Of a DNA stretch of 64,000 nucleotides, positions 49,596 through 61,769 are shown one piece after another (the stretch's first letter is position 1; each line of letters opens with the position of its first letter). Position numbers and translations under genes: made by a program. The notes under the pieces were generated by a model. That model saw only the letters and a list, made by a program, of their open reading frames with translations, was not told where the DNA came from and made no database searches. The stretch is from Panopea generosa (taxonomy: Eukaryota > Mollusca > Bivalvia > Adapedonta > Hiatellidae): positions 2,655,920 through 2,719,919 of the forward strand of contig CM055905.1 of NCBI GenBank assembly GCA_029582155.1, given 5' to 3'.

Positions 49596-49671
49596 AAAGT
49601 GGTTGATTTCTACACACCGACCATTTAAGAGCAGACATACATATATTGTTATAGGTACAAGAGAAGATATA

Positions 49672-49677
49672 AATAAA
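49672..49677 (+). promoter_or_regulatory. Polyadenylation signal of the uncharacterised gene
   Basis: AATAAA 77 bp after the stop codon. Confidence 0.6.
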
Positions 49678-49754
49678 CTTTAATATAATATGTGTGATAC
49701 GACTTACATTAACTTTCATGTATGAGAGAAAATAAATATAATTTTTTATTATGA

Positions 49755-50105
49755 TGGAAGAGAATTATATAAATACACATACTTACATGTGACAGAAATA
49801 CACATATGTGAGGAGAGACATACACTTTTATATATGTGAGGAGAACACACATGCATATACATACGTTACTTCTGTGAGAGAAGATATACATATATGTGAC
49901 AGAAATACACATATGTGAGGAGAGACATACACTTTTATATATGTGAGGGGAACACACATGCATATACATACATTACTTCTGTGATAGAAGATATACATAT
50001 ATGTGACAGAAATACACATATATGAGGAGAACACACATACATATTCATACATTACTTCTATGAGAGAAGACATACATATATATGTAAGGGGGTATACAGA
50101 TACAT
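49755..50105. repeat. Imperfect tandem repeat
   Basis: Blocks 'tacatatatgtgacagaaat', 'acacatatgtgaggagagac' and 'gaacacacatgcatatacat' recur two to four times with an overall period near 115 bp. Lies just past the uncharacterised gene. Confidence 0.75.
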
Positions 50106-50109
50106 ACAT

Positions 50110-52140
50110 TACTTACTTTGAAATACTGTGAAATTAATAATTTTTGTGGGGGATTCATTTTTGTCGTGTGATTTCTTAGGGAGTCTTGAAAATGAAATCA
50201 AATCCCGACAAATTGATTGTAAGAATAATTTAGTTATATTCATTCTGTATGGATTTACTTGTACCAAGCAGTAATGCCAATATTTCCTAAGCTTCAAGTG
50301 AAACAATATTTTATATCTGGTGTATGCATTTTGTGTCTACTTATCAATAAATTTGTAATAAATTAAATACATTGAAATGTTAAAATGTGATAACTGTAGG
50401 TTACTGTATTATATAATGTCCATCCGTTCATTTAAAACATAAAATATGCATACAGTCAATCCTGTATTAAGCAACCAGTCAAATAAATGAACAAAAGTGG
50501 CCCTTTAAGACAGATTATTGCTTAATACAGATGAATTTACAAAGCATTAAACTGGGATATAGCAAATGTGGCTGCTTAAAGGGAAAATACCAGTATATTT
50601 TCAAAATTTTAAAATTGGCTTAAAACATCAACAGTTATGACCATCCAATTATTTTTAATCATAATTCTCATCAACACTTCTCCAAAACTTCTCAACAGAT
50701 AATGGTAAAACTTGTCAGCAAGTATTGGCATGGAGTTCACTTGTTGATATCATCGTCTCTGTAGAAGTAAATGTACTCATTTAATCAAATGACATTGCTA
50801 CAAATAGGCACAGCGGGAGCATTTGTGTTGACAGGCCCATTTCTAATTTAGGCCTAAAATAAAATATTATTTGTTTGTCCTTTACTTACTTACCCATTAA
50901 TATTGCTCCTACTGTAATTACAATTAATTGACAAAATTTTGGATAATATCCGACGTTTCTATTATATCTGCAGATTGTCACTTGTGTAAATTCAAATCTT
51001 GTGACAAGAATTTTAAATTTTTGTTCATTTCCATATTTTTTTTCCTTACAGTTCTCCAAAAACTGTTTCTCATATCTATGAAATAAGGTTTCCCCCAAAA
51101 AAATAATTGCATATTTGTATAATTACTGGCCAGCAAATATAGATTTAAAAAAACAAATTGTAAATTAAAAAAAAAAACAAATAGTAAAATATCATATAAT
51201 CATTTGGCTACCCACATACCAAAGATGAAAATAATGGGTAGGTAAAGGGCAAAAACAATAGCAATATTTTTATTTAGGCCTTTCTCATTTAAGCAAGGAC
51301 TTATATAAGTCCTTGATTCAAGGTGTTGTCTTGAACACATGGAATAATCCACTTTTCAACCATATCATTAATGTGTAATATTTTTGTTTAATAAATAAAT
51401 AATCTGTTGGAATAAATCATACATGTTAATTATTTAACTGTTCCTTAACATTGCATTTAAGGGAACATATCAAGAAAAAAAGCTATCAATGTCTTAAAAT
51501 ATAAAATTATTTTTTGAAAATGAATAAAATGCATCTCATTAGAAATAGATAAAATCACAATGTTTTTGTATGTCATATCCAACAAAAATGTGCCAAATCT
51601 ATATTATAAATTATAGGTGTAAACTTGAAATAAAATCCCCTTTCTTAAAACAGACAGCACTTAAATACTGCTTGAAGACTTTCACGTCATCATTGGGACT
51701 CTTTCTAGGATGAAATATTTTTTATTACGTGTAACCTGTGTAACGGGTCGTATTGCAATCAAAATGAAATCATGTGACTCATATATATATTGCAATTTTA
51801 AGCGGGAAATCTATTTTAGTCTAACATAGGCCCGTAGCCCAAGTTAGGAAATCCCTTTTCAATGTATTGTTTTGGTATGTTGAAATAGATTTTGGCAGTA
51901 TGGAGTCAGTGAGTATGATATAGGCATGATATAAAATATTATTAGTGAATTTTAGAATTTTGAAAATCCTATACATTCCTTTTAAGGTGTCCATGGCAGT
52001 ACTCTCTTTAAATTACTAGACTGGTAGTATGGCAGCTGCTTAATTGTTACCATTAAACAGGATAGGCGGTTACCACAACTATTAATATCTCTTTTCTGGT
52101 TATCTCATTAGACTGAAGTTCTTGACGTGGAAGTAATTTC
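50110..52140. other. Intergenic, nothing supported
   Basis: AT-rich, with several A/T homopolymers. No exon, RNA gene or array recognised. Confidence 0.4.
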
Positions 52141-52147
52141 AATTAAC

Positions 52148-52202
52148 ATGCCTTCAATAATTTTCATTTTATTATTTTCATTATGCTGGAGTCCAAATAA
52201 AG
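52148..52202 (+). CDS. Glycine-rich gene, exon 1 (signal peptide)
   Basis: ATG, 18 codons and one base, donor AATAAAG|GTATTGG. The phase matches exon 2. Confidence 0.6.
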
Positions 52203-55178
52203 GTATTGGTTTTATGACAATTATATTATAATGTATCTGTTTGTTTTATGTTGTTCGAGAGAAATATTTACCCGTGCGGTGTTAATTATGCAAGACTGTT
52301 TGCAAAACATTTTTCTGGATATGCAACACTATAGTCAGTGAATGTTAACTTTTTGAATGGGGTTTAACGACATTTTCAACACATTTCAGGTTATGTATTG
52401 CAATTTATCCAGTTTTTATTAATGGAGGAAGACATCAGAATGAATCTTGTGTAGAACCACTGTCCTTCGGCAAGCTTAAGTAACTGGCAGACTTTCTTAT
52501 ATCTTTCTTGACATCAGGTGAAGCTTGGGATCGAACTAGTGACATCTGACATATGCGACCAACACCAACACTGCCACACCTCCTACTGACTTAAACAACT
52601 AACCTAGTTTTCATATTTAATTTTGACATAAAGCACTTAGATAATCTATAATGTTATCTTAAGCTACATATTTCATAAGTTATTACCTTTTCTTTTTATT
52701 TAACTAGAGATCATGCTAGTTTTGAGAATATGAATAATTTTGTTTGTCATATGACAGCGAATAGGCGAACTATAATGCCTGATATCCATTTACAAGGGTT
52801 ATGCCCCTTTTTAAAAGATTAACAAAATAATAAAAGGTCTGCACATTTCACTGGAATTATCTTTATATCATATTTGCATAATGTATATACTTTTTATGCC
52901 CCCCTCCCCCGACTCCCTCTCCCTGGGGTGGCATATAGTAATTGCAGTGTCCGTCTGTCCTTCCATCCGGTATTTCGTGTCCGGCCTGTAACTATGTCAA
53001 GCATAGATGAATTTTGTTTAATCTTGCTACAAATGATCAACATAACATGACGAGGTGTCGCAAGTAAGACCCGCACCCGTGGTCAAGGTCACACTTGAGT
53101 TTGTTTGACAACAATTTGAGTCAAGTGAGATTTCATGTCCGGTATGTAACTTTGTCACCTATGGATAAATTTCAAAAACTCTTTGCTCAGTTCATCAGCA
53201 TGACATTGCGGCGTGTCGAGTGTAAGACCCACACCCATACCTCAAAGGTCAAGGTCACTTTTTTAGTTTGTTTGACAACACTGAGTCTGTGTGAGACTTC
53301 ATGTCCGGCCTGCAACATTGTAATGCATAGATGGATTTTATAAATACTTCCTACAAATGATCAGCATAACATGGCGATGTGTCGGGCGTAAAACTCAGAT
53401 TCACACTTTAAAGATCACAATTAACTTTGTTTGACGACACTTTCAGTCTGTTTGAGATTTCGTGTAACATTGTCACCTATGGGTAAATTTCAAAAACACA
53501 TGGCTCTGTTCATCAGCGTGACATGACCGCGTGTCGCTGGTAAAACCCACCCACATCCGTACCTCAAAAGTCAAGGTCAAAATTTGATTTTGTTTGACAA
53601 CACTTTGAGTCTGTGTGAGATTTTGTGTCCTGTCCTGTAACTTTGTCATGGATAGATGGATTCTATAAATACTTGTTACAAATGATAAACTAAACATGAC
53701 AACGTGCCTCACATTGCACCAAGACTCCCACTTCATAGGTCAAGGTCACAATTTAACTTTGTTTGACAACACTTCATTCTGTTTGAGATTTCATGTCAAG
53801 TCTGTAACTTTGTCACCTATGGATAAATAAAACAAATAAATTGGCTCAGTTGATCAACATGACATGATGAAGTGCCGCGTGTAAGACCTAGAATGTGACA
53901 CTTACCAGTGACATTTCTTGTTATAGATAAAAGGCTACATATTTGTGTGTGCCAGCAGTTTATTTAGGGGTATCCGTCACATGCTTGTGCTTTTTATTGT
54001 TTCTTCAATATTTATCCAGTTAGCGATATTCATTAATAACTGGTTGTTTGAAAGGTGATTTTGTTACCATCTCGTTCATTGATTAGATGTTTAAAATTCA
54101 TTTAACCCACACAGGCGATTAATTTACATGTAACCTTATAGGCAGTGTGTCAAGAAAATTCGCCGCAAATGTCAAAAATTAAAAGTAACTTTAGAATGAA
54201 ATCAAAGTATATAACTATTGATTACAGCTTAAATACAAACAATTTGGCATTTCAAATCCAAAAGAAAAAAACACATAACAAAATAGTATTTTAATTGGAG
54301 TGTAATCCTAATTCTAAAATTAAACACCATGCATGCACTGCTTGACGCCCTTCACCTATATGACTACAAGATGCTAATATGAAATTAGAACAACCCAGCA
54401 TGTGCGCTGAATTTTATGTGTAAAGGGACATTACACTTGTGTAAAAGTTCAAATGTATTAATATCATATCTCAAATAAAAGAAGCTATATATGGCCAAAA
54501 AAAATTTAAAACTGCAAAAATCATCAGTTTGGTATGTTTAAGAATTGTTTATGAAATTTTTAAAACTAGTGTGACTTTCATAGAATCATGAAAAATATTA
54601 GGCCTAATTATTTTTTTAAAATTGATATCAAGATAGAATCTAGTAATACTGGGAGATTTTTTTCATATGCTTATACGTCCCCAGGTGCAATGGCTAATTT
54701 GATGCGTGAACATAGGTAAGAAGCTACTTCAACATTGTTGTGTGCCCATTTAAATTTTAATCATAAATGTTCTACTACATTTTGATTATTTTTTACTTGA
54801 AAGTAAATAATTATAATTCACACAGTAACACATAATTTGTAAAATCATGTATATAAAATAGGTAACATTTTAATAAATTAAATCAAGTATAAATCCACCA
54901 TGCTCTCATCCGGTAATGCAATAAACATTGTGACACATAGTAATTCAGTCTCTATACACGTACATGTATGTTTATGCAGGAGCCAGAAAACGGAAATTTG
55001 TCCAGGTGGAATGGGAACTTCCACTTTTGATGCCACTAGGCTGAATAAGAACTTGATGGGAAATTTTAATCCTGGTGTAATGATGTCAGGCGGATCCAGA
55101 AGCGGATCATTCGTAACGGGAAACTTTGTACCATCCTCTGGAACTGGAGGAAGCCTTGGAACAGGACAAAGCGGTTAA
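52148..55178 (+). CDS. Secreted glycine-rich protein, three exons, 94 aa (probably truncated)
   Basis: Exons 52148-52202, 54685-54715 and 54980-55178 (55+31+199 nt = 95 codons with stop) join at GT-AG introns of phases 1 and 2. The first exon is a signal peptide (MPSIIFILLFSLCWS). The second is tiny (GAMANLMREH). The third starts R-SQKTEICPGGMGTSTFDA and becomes Gly/Ser-rich, ending GTGGSLGTGQSG and TAA. The stop falls where the repeat consensus downstream has Gly-Phe-Gly, and the same glycine-rich repeat continues past it, so the ancestral protein was longer. Secretion and composition suit a structural or matrix protein (in a mollusc perhaps shell or byssus), which is inference. An assembly error at the stop is possible. 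Confidence 0.65.
52430..52595 (-). repeat. tRNA-derived SINE fragment (minus strand)
   Basis: The reverse complement has GGAGGTGTGGCAGTGTTGGT near the head, B box CTAGTTCGATCCC, and downstream 'gtccttcggcaagctt'-type sequence. Lies in intron 1 of the glycine-rich gene. Confidence 0.45.
52890..53945. mobile_element. Interspersed element with ~168-bp internal repeats, copy 1
   Basis: Begins TTTTTATGCCCCCCTCCCCC and 'ggtggcatatagtaattgca'; ends 'gtgacacttaccagtgacat' TTCTTGTT. Inside are repeated blocks 'cctgtaactttgtcatgcat', 'acaaatgatcaacataacat', 'gtgtcg..gtaagacccacac' and 'tcaaaggtcaaggtcac'. The copy at 55606-56170 has the same ends. No protein is encoded. Confidence 0.7.
54685..54715 (+). 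CDS. Glycine-rich gene, exon 2 (31 nt)
   Basis: Microexon between CGTCCCCAG and CATAG|GTAAGAAG. Phase 1 in, phase 2 out. Confidence 0.55.
54980..55178 (+). CDS. Glycine-rich gene, exon 3
   Basis: Acceptor TTTATGCAG|GAGCC. The codon phase matches exon 2, producing Arg-Ser-Gln. Open to TAA at 55176-55178. Confidence 0.65.
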
Positions 55179-55560
55179 AGTACCGGATCTGGAAGAACAG
55201 GAACAGGAAGTGGCACATCGAGTGGTGGATTTGGAACAGCAGTTTTGGTACCGGATCAGGAACTGGAGGTGGTACATCAAGTGGTGGATTCAGAACCAGC
55301 GGTTTTTGTACCGGATCTGAAAGTACAGGAACCAGAAGAGGTACATCAAGTGGTGGATTTGGAGCCAGAGGTTTTGGTACCATGTCTGGAAGTACAGGAA
55401 TTGGAAGTGGCACATCAAATGGTGGATTTGAAGTACAGGATCCGGAAGTGGCACATCAAGCAATGGATTTGGTTCCAGCGGTTTTGGTACCGACTCTGGA
55501 AGTACAGGAACAAGTAGTGGCACTTCAAGTGGTGGATTTGGAACCAGCGGTTTTTAGTGC
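55179..55560 (+). pseudogene. Broken 69-bp glycine-rich coding repeats
   Basis: Five to six copies of a 69-bp unit encoding GTGSGSTGTGSGTSSGGFGT-SGF when read in frame. The frame is interrupted by the TAA at 55176, by a shift near 55245 and by a deletion near 55430, and it closes at TAG near 55556. Third-position drift with retained Gly/Ser codons points to former coding. Continuous with exon 3 of the glycine-rich gene. Confidence 0.65.
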
Positions 55561-55605
55561 CATTTTTATTTGTTTTACATAGAAGTGGAATGAAGAGTCT
55601 GAATT

Positions 55606-56170
55606 TTTATACCCCCTAAAAAATTTTTGAGTGGCATATAGTAATCGCAGCGTCCGCCCGTCCATCTGCCCGTCCGTCCTTCCGTCCGGTATTTTGTTTC
55701 CGGCCTGTAACTTTCTCATGCATAGATGGATTTGTTGATACTTGCTACAAATGATCAACATAGTATAACGACGTGTCGCGAGTAAGACCCACACCCGTAC
55801 CTCAAAGGTCAAAGTCACAATTTGAGTTTGTTTGACAACACTTTGAGTTTGTGTGAGATTTCATTTCCAGCCTGTAACTTTCTCATGCATAGATGGATTT
55901 TGTTGATACTTGCTACAAATGATCAACATAACATGATGACGTGTCGCGAGTAAGACCCACACCCATACCTCAAAGGTCAAGGTCACAATTTGAGTTTGTT
56001 TGACAACACTTTGAGTTTGTGTGAGATTTCGTTTCTGGCCTGTAACTTTGTCATGCATTGATGGATTTTGTTGATACTTGCTACAAATAATCAACATAAC
56101 ATATCATATATTTTTATTTTCACAGACCATTTGGGGGGTATGTGACACTTAACAGTGACATTTCTTGTTT
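55606..56170. mobile_element. Interspersed element with ~168-bp internal repeats, copy 2
   Basis: Begins TTTTTATACCCCCTAAAAAA and 'gtggcatatagtaatcgcag'; ends 'gtgacacttaacagtgacat' TTCTTGTT. The 'cctgtaactttctcatgcat' block recurs at 55704, 55871 and 56039. It follows the glycine-rich repeats directly and separates them from the copies at 57604. Confidence 0.75.
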
Positions 56171-57600
56171 ACAAAATGTCTTATAATTTTCCAGAAACCT
56201 CTTTTATCATAAAATGGTAAATCGTTTAACAATTTTTATTAAAAACGTTTTCTTTATTAGCTTGTTTTTTATAATATTAACCTTATTTCTAGACTGCTTA
56301 TATTGATACCAATCATTTGTCTTTCCTGATGTAATTGCAATTTTCATTAGTATGTTCCTTATTTTCAAACATTTTCTGAATCGAACCAAGGCCTGTCGTT
56401 TGGACGAACAGTTACTAATGTAGATGGTAAACAAGTTTTAACAAATTCATTAAATATTTATATTATCTTGTCACATTCTTCATTAATAGAGCAGTGGTTT
56501 AAGTCCCAATCAAATGAGTGAACTTAAAAGTTTGCTTTATTGTATATCTTTTATATGTAGAATTGAACTCGTATGGAAATGGTGATATTATATACATTGC
56601 TATATTATCACTTATATTATCTGGAACTTCTACAGAACCAGCATTTCTATGGCATATCATATGGTACAATGATTGGATCAAGAATGGCTGTATTGCTGGT
56701 GGGTTCATTTATAGAATTAATGAGTGAGTTTAAGGTTAATGTATCTTTCAGGTTATGGAATGATGAGTTGAGAAGGGTTTCATTACAATAACCAATAAGT
56801 GGACGATATCTGTCATAGGCCTTCTCAATATTTGTATTCAGGTTATTGAAAAACGTATCTGCAATAGTATATTTTCATTTTTGATCTTGACATTTATCCA
56901 AATTGATTCGTTACAAAATTTCGCCTGGAATGAATGTTACTATTTGAAACATAAACAAGTATCCCCCTCCATGATTCGAACGGTCCTTTCCACAAAATAT
57001 ATAAAAATTCTCATTTAGTATTAAACTGTCATACCAAGGTGAGGCTCAGTAAAACAACGAACATCATGATGTAAAAGGTTTTCAGCAATAAGATTTATCT
57101 CATTTCTAATACGTCTAATACATGACTGTATTACAATGTAAAATCGATAAAACATGTGCATCGTTTGTGGGTTTGTGATTGCTCTCTATGTCTCCTGCAT
57201 TCAAAAGGAGCAGTAATAAATCTTAAAATCAACTTTACTTACAAAATCATTCAAAATTGTATCTACAAGAGAGAGAACTCTCATTATATTGTCTAATAAA
57301 ATCAATAAACCTTGAAAATAAGTTTACAATATGCCAATAAGTTACGACCATTAAATAGACCGATGGCGGCTCTTCATATACATATAAAATTGGTAACACT
57401 ACAGAAAGGCTCACACTGGAGAGAGCACCACCATGTCATGAACATATGCAAAAAAATTGAAAAATACTGGGAATGCCAGCCAGTACAAGAGAGATGAGAG
57501 TAGAAGTAAAGAATTGAGAGATAATCAAGGGAAAATAAAGTCTGTATTTGAAATACTTTGTATATACAAGTTTGAGTCAAGTAGGAGTATATTTAAGTTA
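56170..57600. other. No supported gene
   Basis: AT-rich, with short open frames only. No array or SINE recognised. Confidence 0.4.
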
Positions 57601-57603
57601 GTT

Positions 57604-57840
57604 TAAACCAGCGATTTTGGTACCGGATCTGAAAGTACAGGAACCGGAAGTGACACATCGAGTGTTAGATAGCGGTTTTGGTACCGGGTCTGGAAGTGGC
57701 ACACCAAGTGATGGATTTGGAACCAGAACGTACAGGAAGTGGAAGTGACACATTAAATGGATTTGGAACCAGCTGTTTCTTGTACCGGATCTGGAAGTAC
57801 AGGAATTTGAAGTTGTAGTTTAAGTTGTGGATTTGGAATC
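57604..57840 (+). pseudogene. Detached block of the same 69-bp glycine-rich repeats
   Basis: 'cagcgattttggtaccggat', 'gtacaggaaccggaagtgac' and 'ggatttggaaccagctgttt' repeat the unit of 55179-55560 with several indels and in-frame stops. No continuous frame remains. Confidence 0.65.
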
Positions 57841-57938
57841 GAATCCGAAAATGGTACCTCAGGGATTCGATCGAGTACGAAATGGGATGGACATTACACC
57901 GATACTTTAAGTATAATTGGTGGAAGTTCTATATCTGG

Positions 57939-58270
57939 ACATTGAGCAGCATCGCTGGTGGTTCTGGTTCCGGCGGAAGTGGATCACCATTGGCTGGTAC
58001 CGGCAGTTCATTGTCCGGAAGTTCTTCCACAAGTACTTCTTCTAGTGGATCAAGCACTGGTACGACGGTCTGCACTTGGAACTGGAATTGTTTTTGGTTG
58101 GTCATTTGGTGGAACAAGATCGGTATTTGGAGGAGATTTCGGAACAGGGAGTAGTGCTAATAGAGGTGCACCGTCACAAAACACGTCAATTGACTGGTGT
58201 GGGTAGCAGGGGTGAGGGTGGTTTTGACTTCCGGTTCCGGTTCTATGACATCAGGTGGTAGATTATCTTG
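57939..58270 (+). pseudogene. Glycine/serine-rich exon-like segment with frameshifts
   Basis: From about 57944 one frame encodes SSIAGGSGSGGSGSPLAGTG and a Ser/Thr-rich tail to GSSTGTTV. Near 58070 the coding character moves to another frame (LGTGIVFGWSFGGTRSVFGG) up to TAG at 58206, and later glycine-rich codons appear in a third. The switches imply small indels, either mutational or from assembly. Confidence 0.55.
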
Positions 58271-58295
58271 AGCTGTTTTACATGTCCTAGTTAGA

Positions 58296-58575
58296 AGGAG
58301 GAAGAGGAGGGCCATCTGGTGGTTCCGGATCCGGTGGCGCCGGAAGTAGCCTAACTCCGGGAGGATTTTGGTGGGTTGAATGCAGCTGGGGATGGTGTCG
58401 GTGGATCATTTGGATGTAGCATGGGTTCATCAAGCGTATCTGGTACACAAGGGTTTGGTCTAGGTGAGGATGGAAAAGTTGGCTCCTTTTATGGATCAAG
58501 TAGTGGGTCAGCATCAGGGGCTGTTGGGGCTCATGTTGGATGTGCTGTAGGAGTACATACTGGTGCAACTAATAG
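58296..58575 (+). pseudogene. Glycine-rich exon-like segment, frameshift in a T run
   Basis: Reads GGRGGPSGGSGSGGAGSS then LTPGGF; after the TTTT run near 58362 the glycine-rich reading continues one base out of phase as GGLNAAGDGVGGSFGCSMGS. It ends 'HTGATN' and AG|GTAATT, a possible donor, or a stop two bases later. One extra T would explain the shift. Confidence 0.55.
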
Positions 58576-58629
58576 GTAATTAAAATTATGAACTTTTTAA
58601 ATTAGGTCAAAACTAGCTCTTGGTACCAC

Positions 58630-58765
58630 AGCTTTAATTTAAACTTTTTTATTGAGAGACTAATGACGCTAAAGGCCTTGCATGGTAGAACCAGTACTAA
58701 GCATATGTGGATCATGCTCAAGGACACCACATATAGCAGTGGGTGATGACTGAATCCATGATCGC
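58630..58765 (-). repeat. SINE family C, the parent unit of the adjacent satellite
   Basis: 'gaaccagtactaagcatatg', 'tgctcaaggacaccacatat' and 'gactgaatccatgatcgc' match 35190-35260 in order. The SINE head is replaced by the tandem array. Confidence 0.65.
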
Positions 58766-61240
58766 TACATATAGCCGTGGGGAGGATTGAATCCACGATC
58801 GCTACATATAGCAGTGGGGGACGATTGAATCCACGATCGCTACATATAGCCGTGGGGAGGAATGAATCCACGATCGTTACATATAGCAGTGGGGGCGACT
58901 GAATCCACGATCGCTACATATAGCCGTGGGGAGGATTGAATCCACGATCGCTAGTGCTAGTAGGACACTACATATAGCCGTGGGGGAGGATTGAATCCAC
59001 AGTCGCTAGTGCTAGTAGGACACTACATATAGGCATGCGCTAGTGCTAGTAGGACACTACATATAGCCGTGGGGGAGGCTTGAATCCACGGTTGCTAGTG
59101 CTAGTAGGACACTACATATAGCCGTTGGAGAGGCTTGAATCCATGGTCGCTAGTGCTAGTAGGACATACATATAGCCGTGGGGGAGGCTTGGATCCACGG
59201 TCGCTAGTGCTAGTAGGACACTACATATAGCCGTGGGGGAGGCTTGAATCCACGGTCGCTAGTGCTAGTAGGACACTACATATAGCCGTTGGGAGGCTTG
59301 AATCCACGGTCGCTAGTGCTAGTAGGACACTACATATAGCCGTGGGGGAGGCTTGAATACACGATCGCTAGTGCTAGTAGGACACTACATATAGCCGTGG
59401 GGGAGGATTGAATCCACAGTCGCTAGTGCTAGTAGGACACTACATATAGGCATGCGCTAGTGCTAGTAGGACACTACATATAGCCGTGGGGGAGTCTTGA
59501 ATCCACGGTTGCTAGCGCTAGTAGGACACTACATATAGCCGTGGGGGAGGCTTGAATCCACGGTCGCTATTGCTAGTAGGACACTACATATAGCCGTGGG
59601 GAGGCTTGAATCCACGGTCGCTAGTGCTAGTAGGACACTACATATAGCCGTGGGGGAGGCTTGAATCCACGGTCGCTAGTGCTAGTAGGACACTACATAT
59701 AGCCGTTGGGAGGCTTGAATCCACGGTCGCTAGTGCTAGTAGGACACTACATATAGCCGTGGGGGAGGCTTGAATACACGATCGCTAGTGCTAGTAGGAC
59801 ACTACATATAGCCGTGGGGGAGGATTGAATCCACAGTCGCTAGTGCTAGTAGGACACTACATATAGGCATGCGCTAGTGCTAGTAGGACACTACATATAG
59901 CCGTGGGGGAGTCTTGAATCCACGGTTGCTAGCGCTAGTAGGACACTACATATAGCCGTGGGGGAGGCTTGAATCCACGGTCGCTATTGCTAGTAGGACA
60001 CTACATATAGCCGTGGGGAGGCTTGAATCCACGGTCGCTAGTGCTAGTAGGACACTACATATAGCCGTGGGGGAGGCTTGAATACACGATCGCTAGTGCT
60101 AGTAGGACACTACATATAGCCGTTGGGGAGGCTTGAATACACGGTCGCTAGTGCTAGTAGGACACTACATATAGGCATGCGCTAGTGCTAGTAGGACACT
60201 ACATATAGCCATGGGGAGGATTGAATCCACGATCGCTAGTGCTAGTAGGACACTACATATAGCCGTGGGGGAGGCTTGAATACACGGTTGTTAGTGCTAG
60301 TAGGACACTACATATAGCCGTGGGGGAGGCTTGAATACACGATCGCTAGTGCTAGAAGGACACTACATATAGCCGTGGGGGAGGCTTGAATACACGGTCG
60401 CTAGTGCTAGTAGGACACTACATATAGCCGTGGGGGAGGCTTGAATCCACGGTCGCTAGTGCTAGTAGGACACTACATATAGCCGTGGGGGAGGCTTGAA
60501 TCCACGGTCGCTAGTGCTAGTAGGACACTACATATAGCCGTGGGGGAGGCTTGAATCCACGGTCGCTAGTGCTAGTAGGACACTACATATAGCCGTGGGG
60601 GAGGCTTGAATCCACGGTCGCTAGTGCTAGTAGGACACTACATATAGCCGTGGGGGAGGCTTGAATACACGGTCGCTAGTGCTAGTAGGACACTACATAT
60701 AGCCGTGGGGGAGGCTTGAATCCACGGTCGCTAGTGCTAGTATGACACAACATATAGCTGAGTGGTAGGCTTGAATCCACGGTCGCTAGTGCTAGTAGGA
60801 CACTACATAAAGCCGTGGAGGAGGCTTGAATACAAGGTCGCTAGTGCTAGTAGGACACTACATATAGCCGTGGGGGAGGCTTGAATCCACAGTCGCTAGT
60901 ACTAGTAGGACACTACATATAGCCGTGGGGGAGGCTTGAATCCACGGTCGCTATTGCTAGTAAGACACAACATATAGCCGTGGGGGAGGCTTGAATCCAC
61001 GGTCGCTATTGCTTGTAAGACACAACATATAGCCGTGGGGGAGGCTTGAATCCACAGTCGCTAGTGCTAGTAGGACACTACATATAGCCGTGGGGGAGGC
61101 TTGAATCCACGATCGCTATTGCTAGTAAGACACAACATATAGCCGTGGGGGAGGCTTGAATCCACGGTCGCTATTGCTTGTAAGACACAACATATAGCTG
61201 TGTGGGAGGCTTGAATCCACGGTCGCTAGTGCTAGTGATT
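58740..61240. repeat. 55-bp satellite derived from a tRNA-SINE (about 45 copies)
   Basis: Unit: CTAGTGCTAGTAGGACACTA, CATATAGCCGTGGGGGAGGC, TTGAATCCACGGTCG. The first few units (58740-58930) are shorter and closer to the SINE. A truncated junction ATATAGGCATGCGCTAGTGC recurs near 59030, 59450, 59869 and 60171, giving a higher-order period of about 419 bp for part of the array. The reverse strand of each unit keeps a decayed tRNA B box. Confidence 0.93.
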
Positions 61241-61671
61241 ACAATGGTTTATTTAATGCGTTGTGATGAAGGTAACACACTTATGAATGGTAGTTTCTCT
61301 GTTTTATTCCTAAATTAAGGTTGGTATCAGTTACATGTCATTTGAACTTCATGAGTAAAAACTTGAATTCTCACGCGTTTCGTCACTCATCAACATGTCA
61401 AGTTGTTTCTCTCGATGAAAATATATCACACTTATTCTATATGAACATAGGTAAAAAAAACGAAATGTATAACACTAAAATACTGGTGCTTTTGCATCAA
61501 TTCAGTAATTAGAGATGTTGAAACATAAATATATATTCGGAACATCAGGACATTATTTTATTGAAACTTCGTCCACAAGATGCATATAGGGAGACACTGA
61601 TCAGAATGTTAAAAATTGTGCAATTGCAATAGTGTCCAATATTGTTTTCTTCTAAGAATTCTGTCTTTCAG

Positions 61672-61733
61672 GTGGCGCTGTTGGCAATGCTCTGGGCGGT
61701 GGCACAGGAAAAGCTGATTTCGATCCAGTTTGA
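61672..61733 (+). CDS. Possible glycine-rich terminal exon
   Basis: After the acceptor ATTCTGTCTTTCAG the frame reads (x)GGAVGNALGGGTGKADFDPV and TGA. Gly-richness and the pyrimidine tract suggest a real exon of the glycine-rich gene. It needs a preceding phase-1 donor; the nearest upstream candidate (58573) is phase 2, so the link is unresolved. A donor-like GGCG|GTAAGT follows at 61765. Confidence 0.4.
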
Positions 61734-61769
61734 TACATTTGGAGTACTACATGTGAATGTAGGCGGTAA

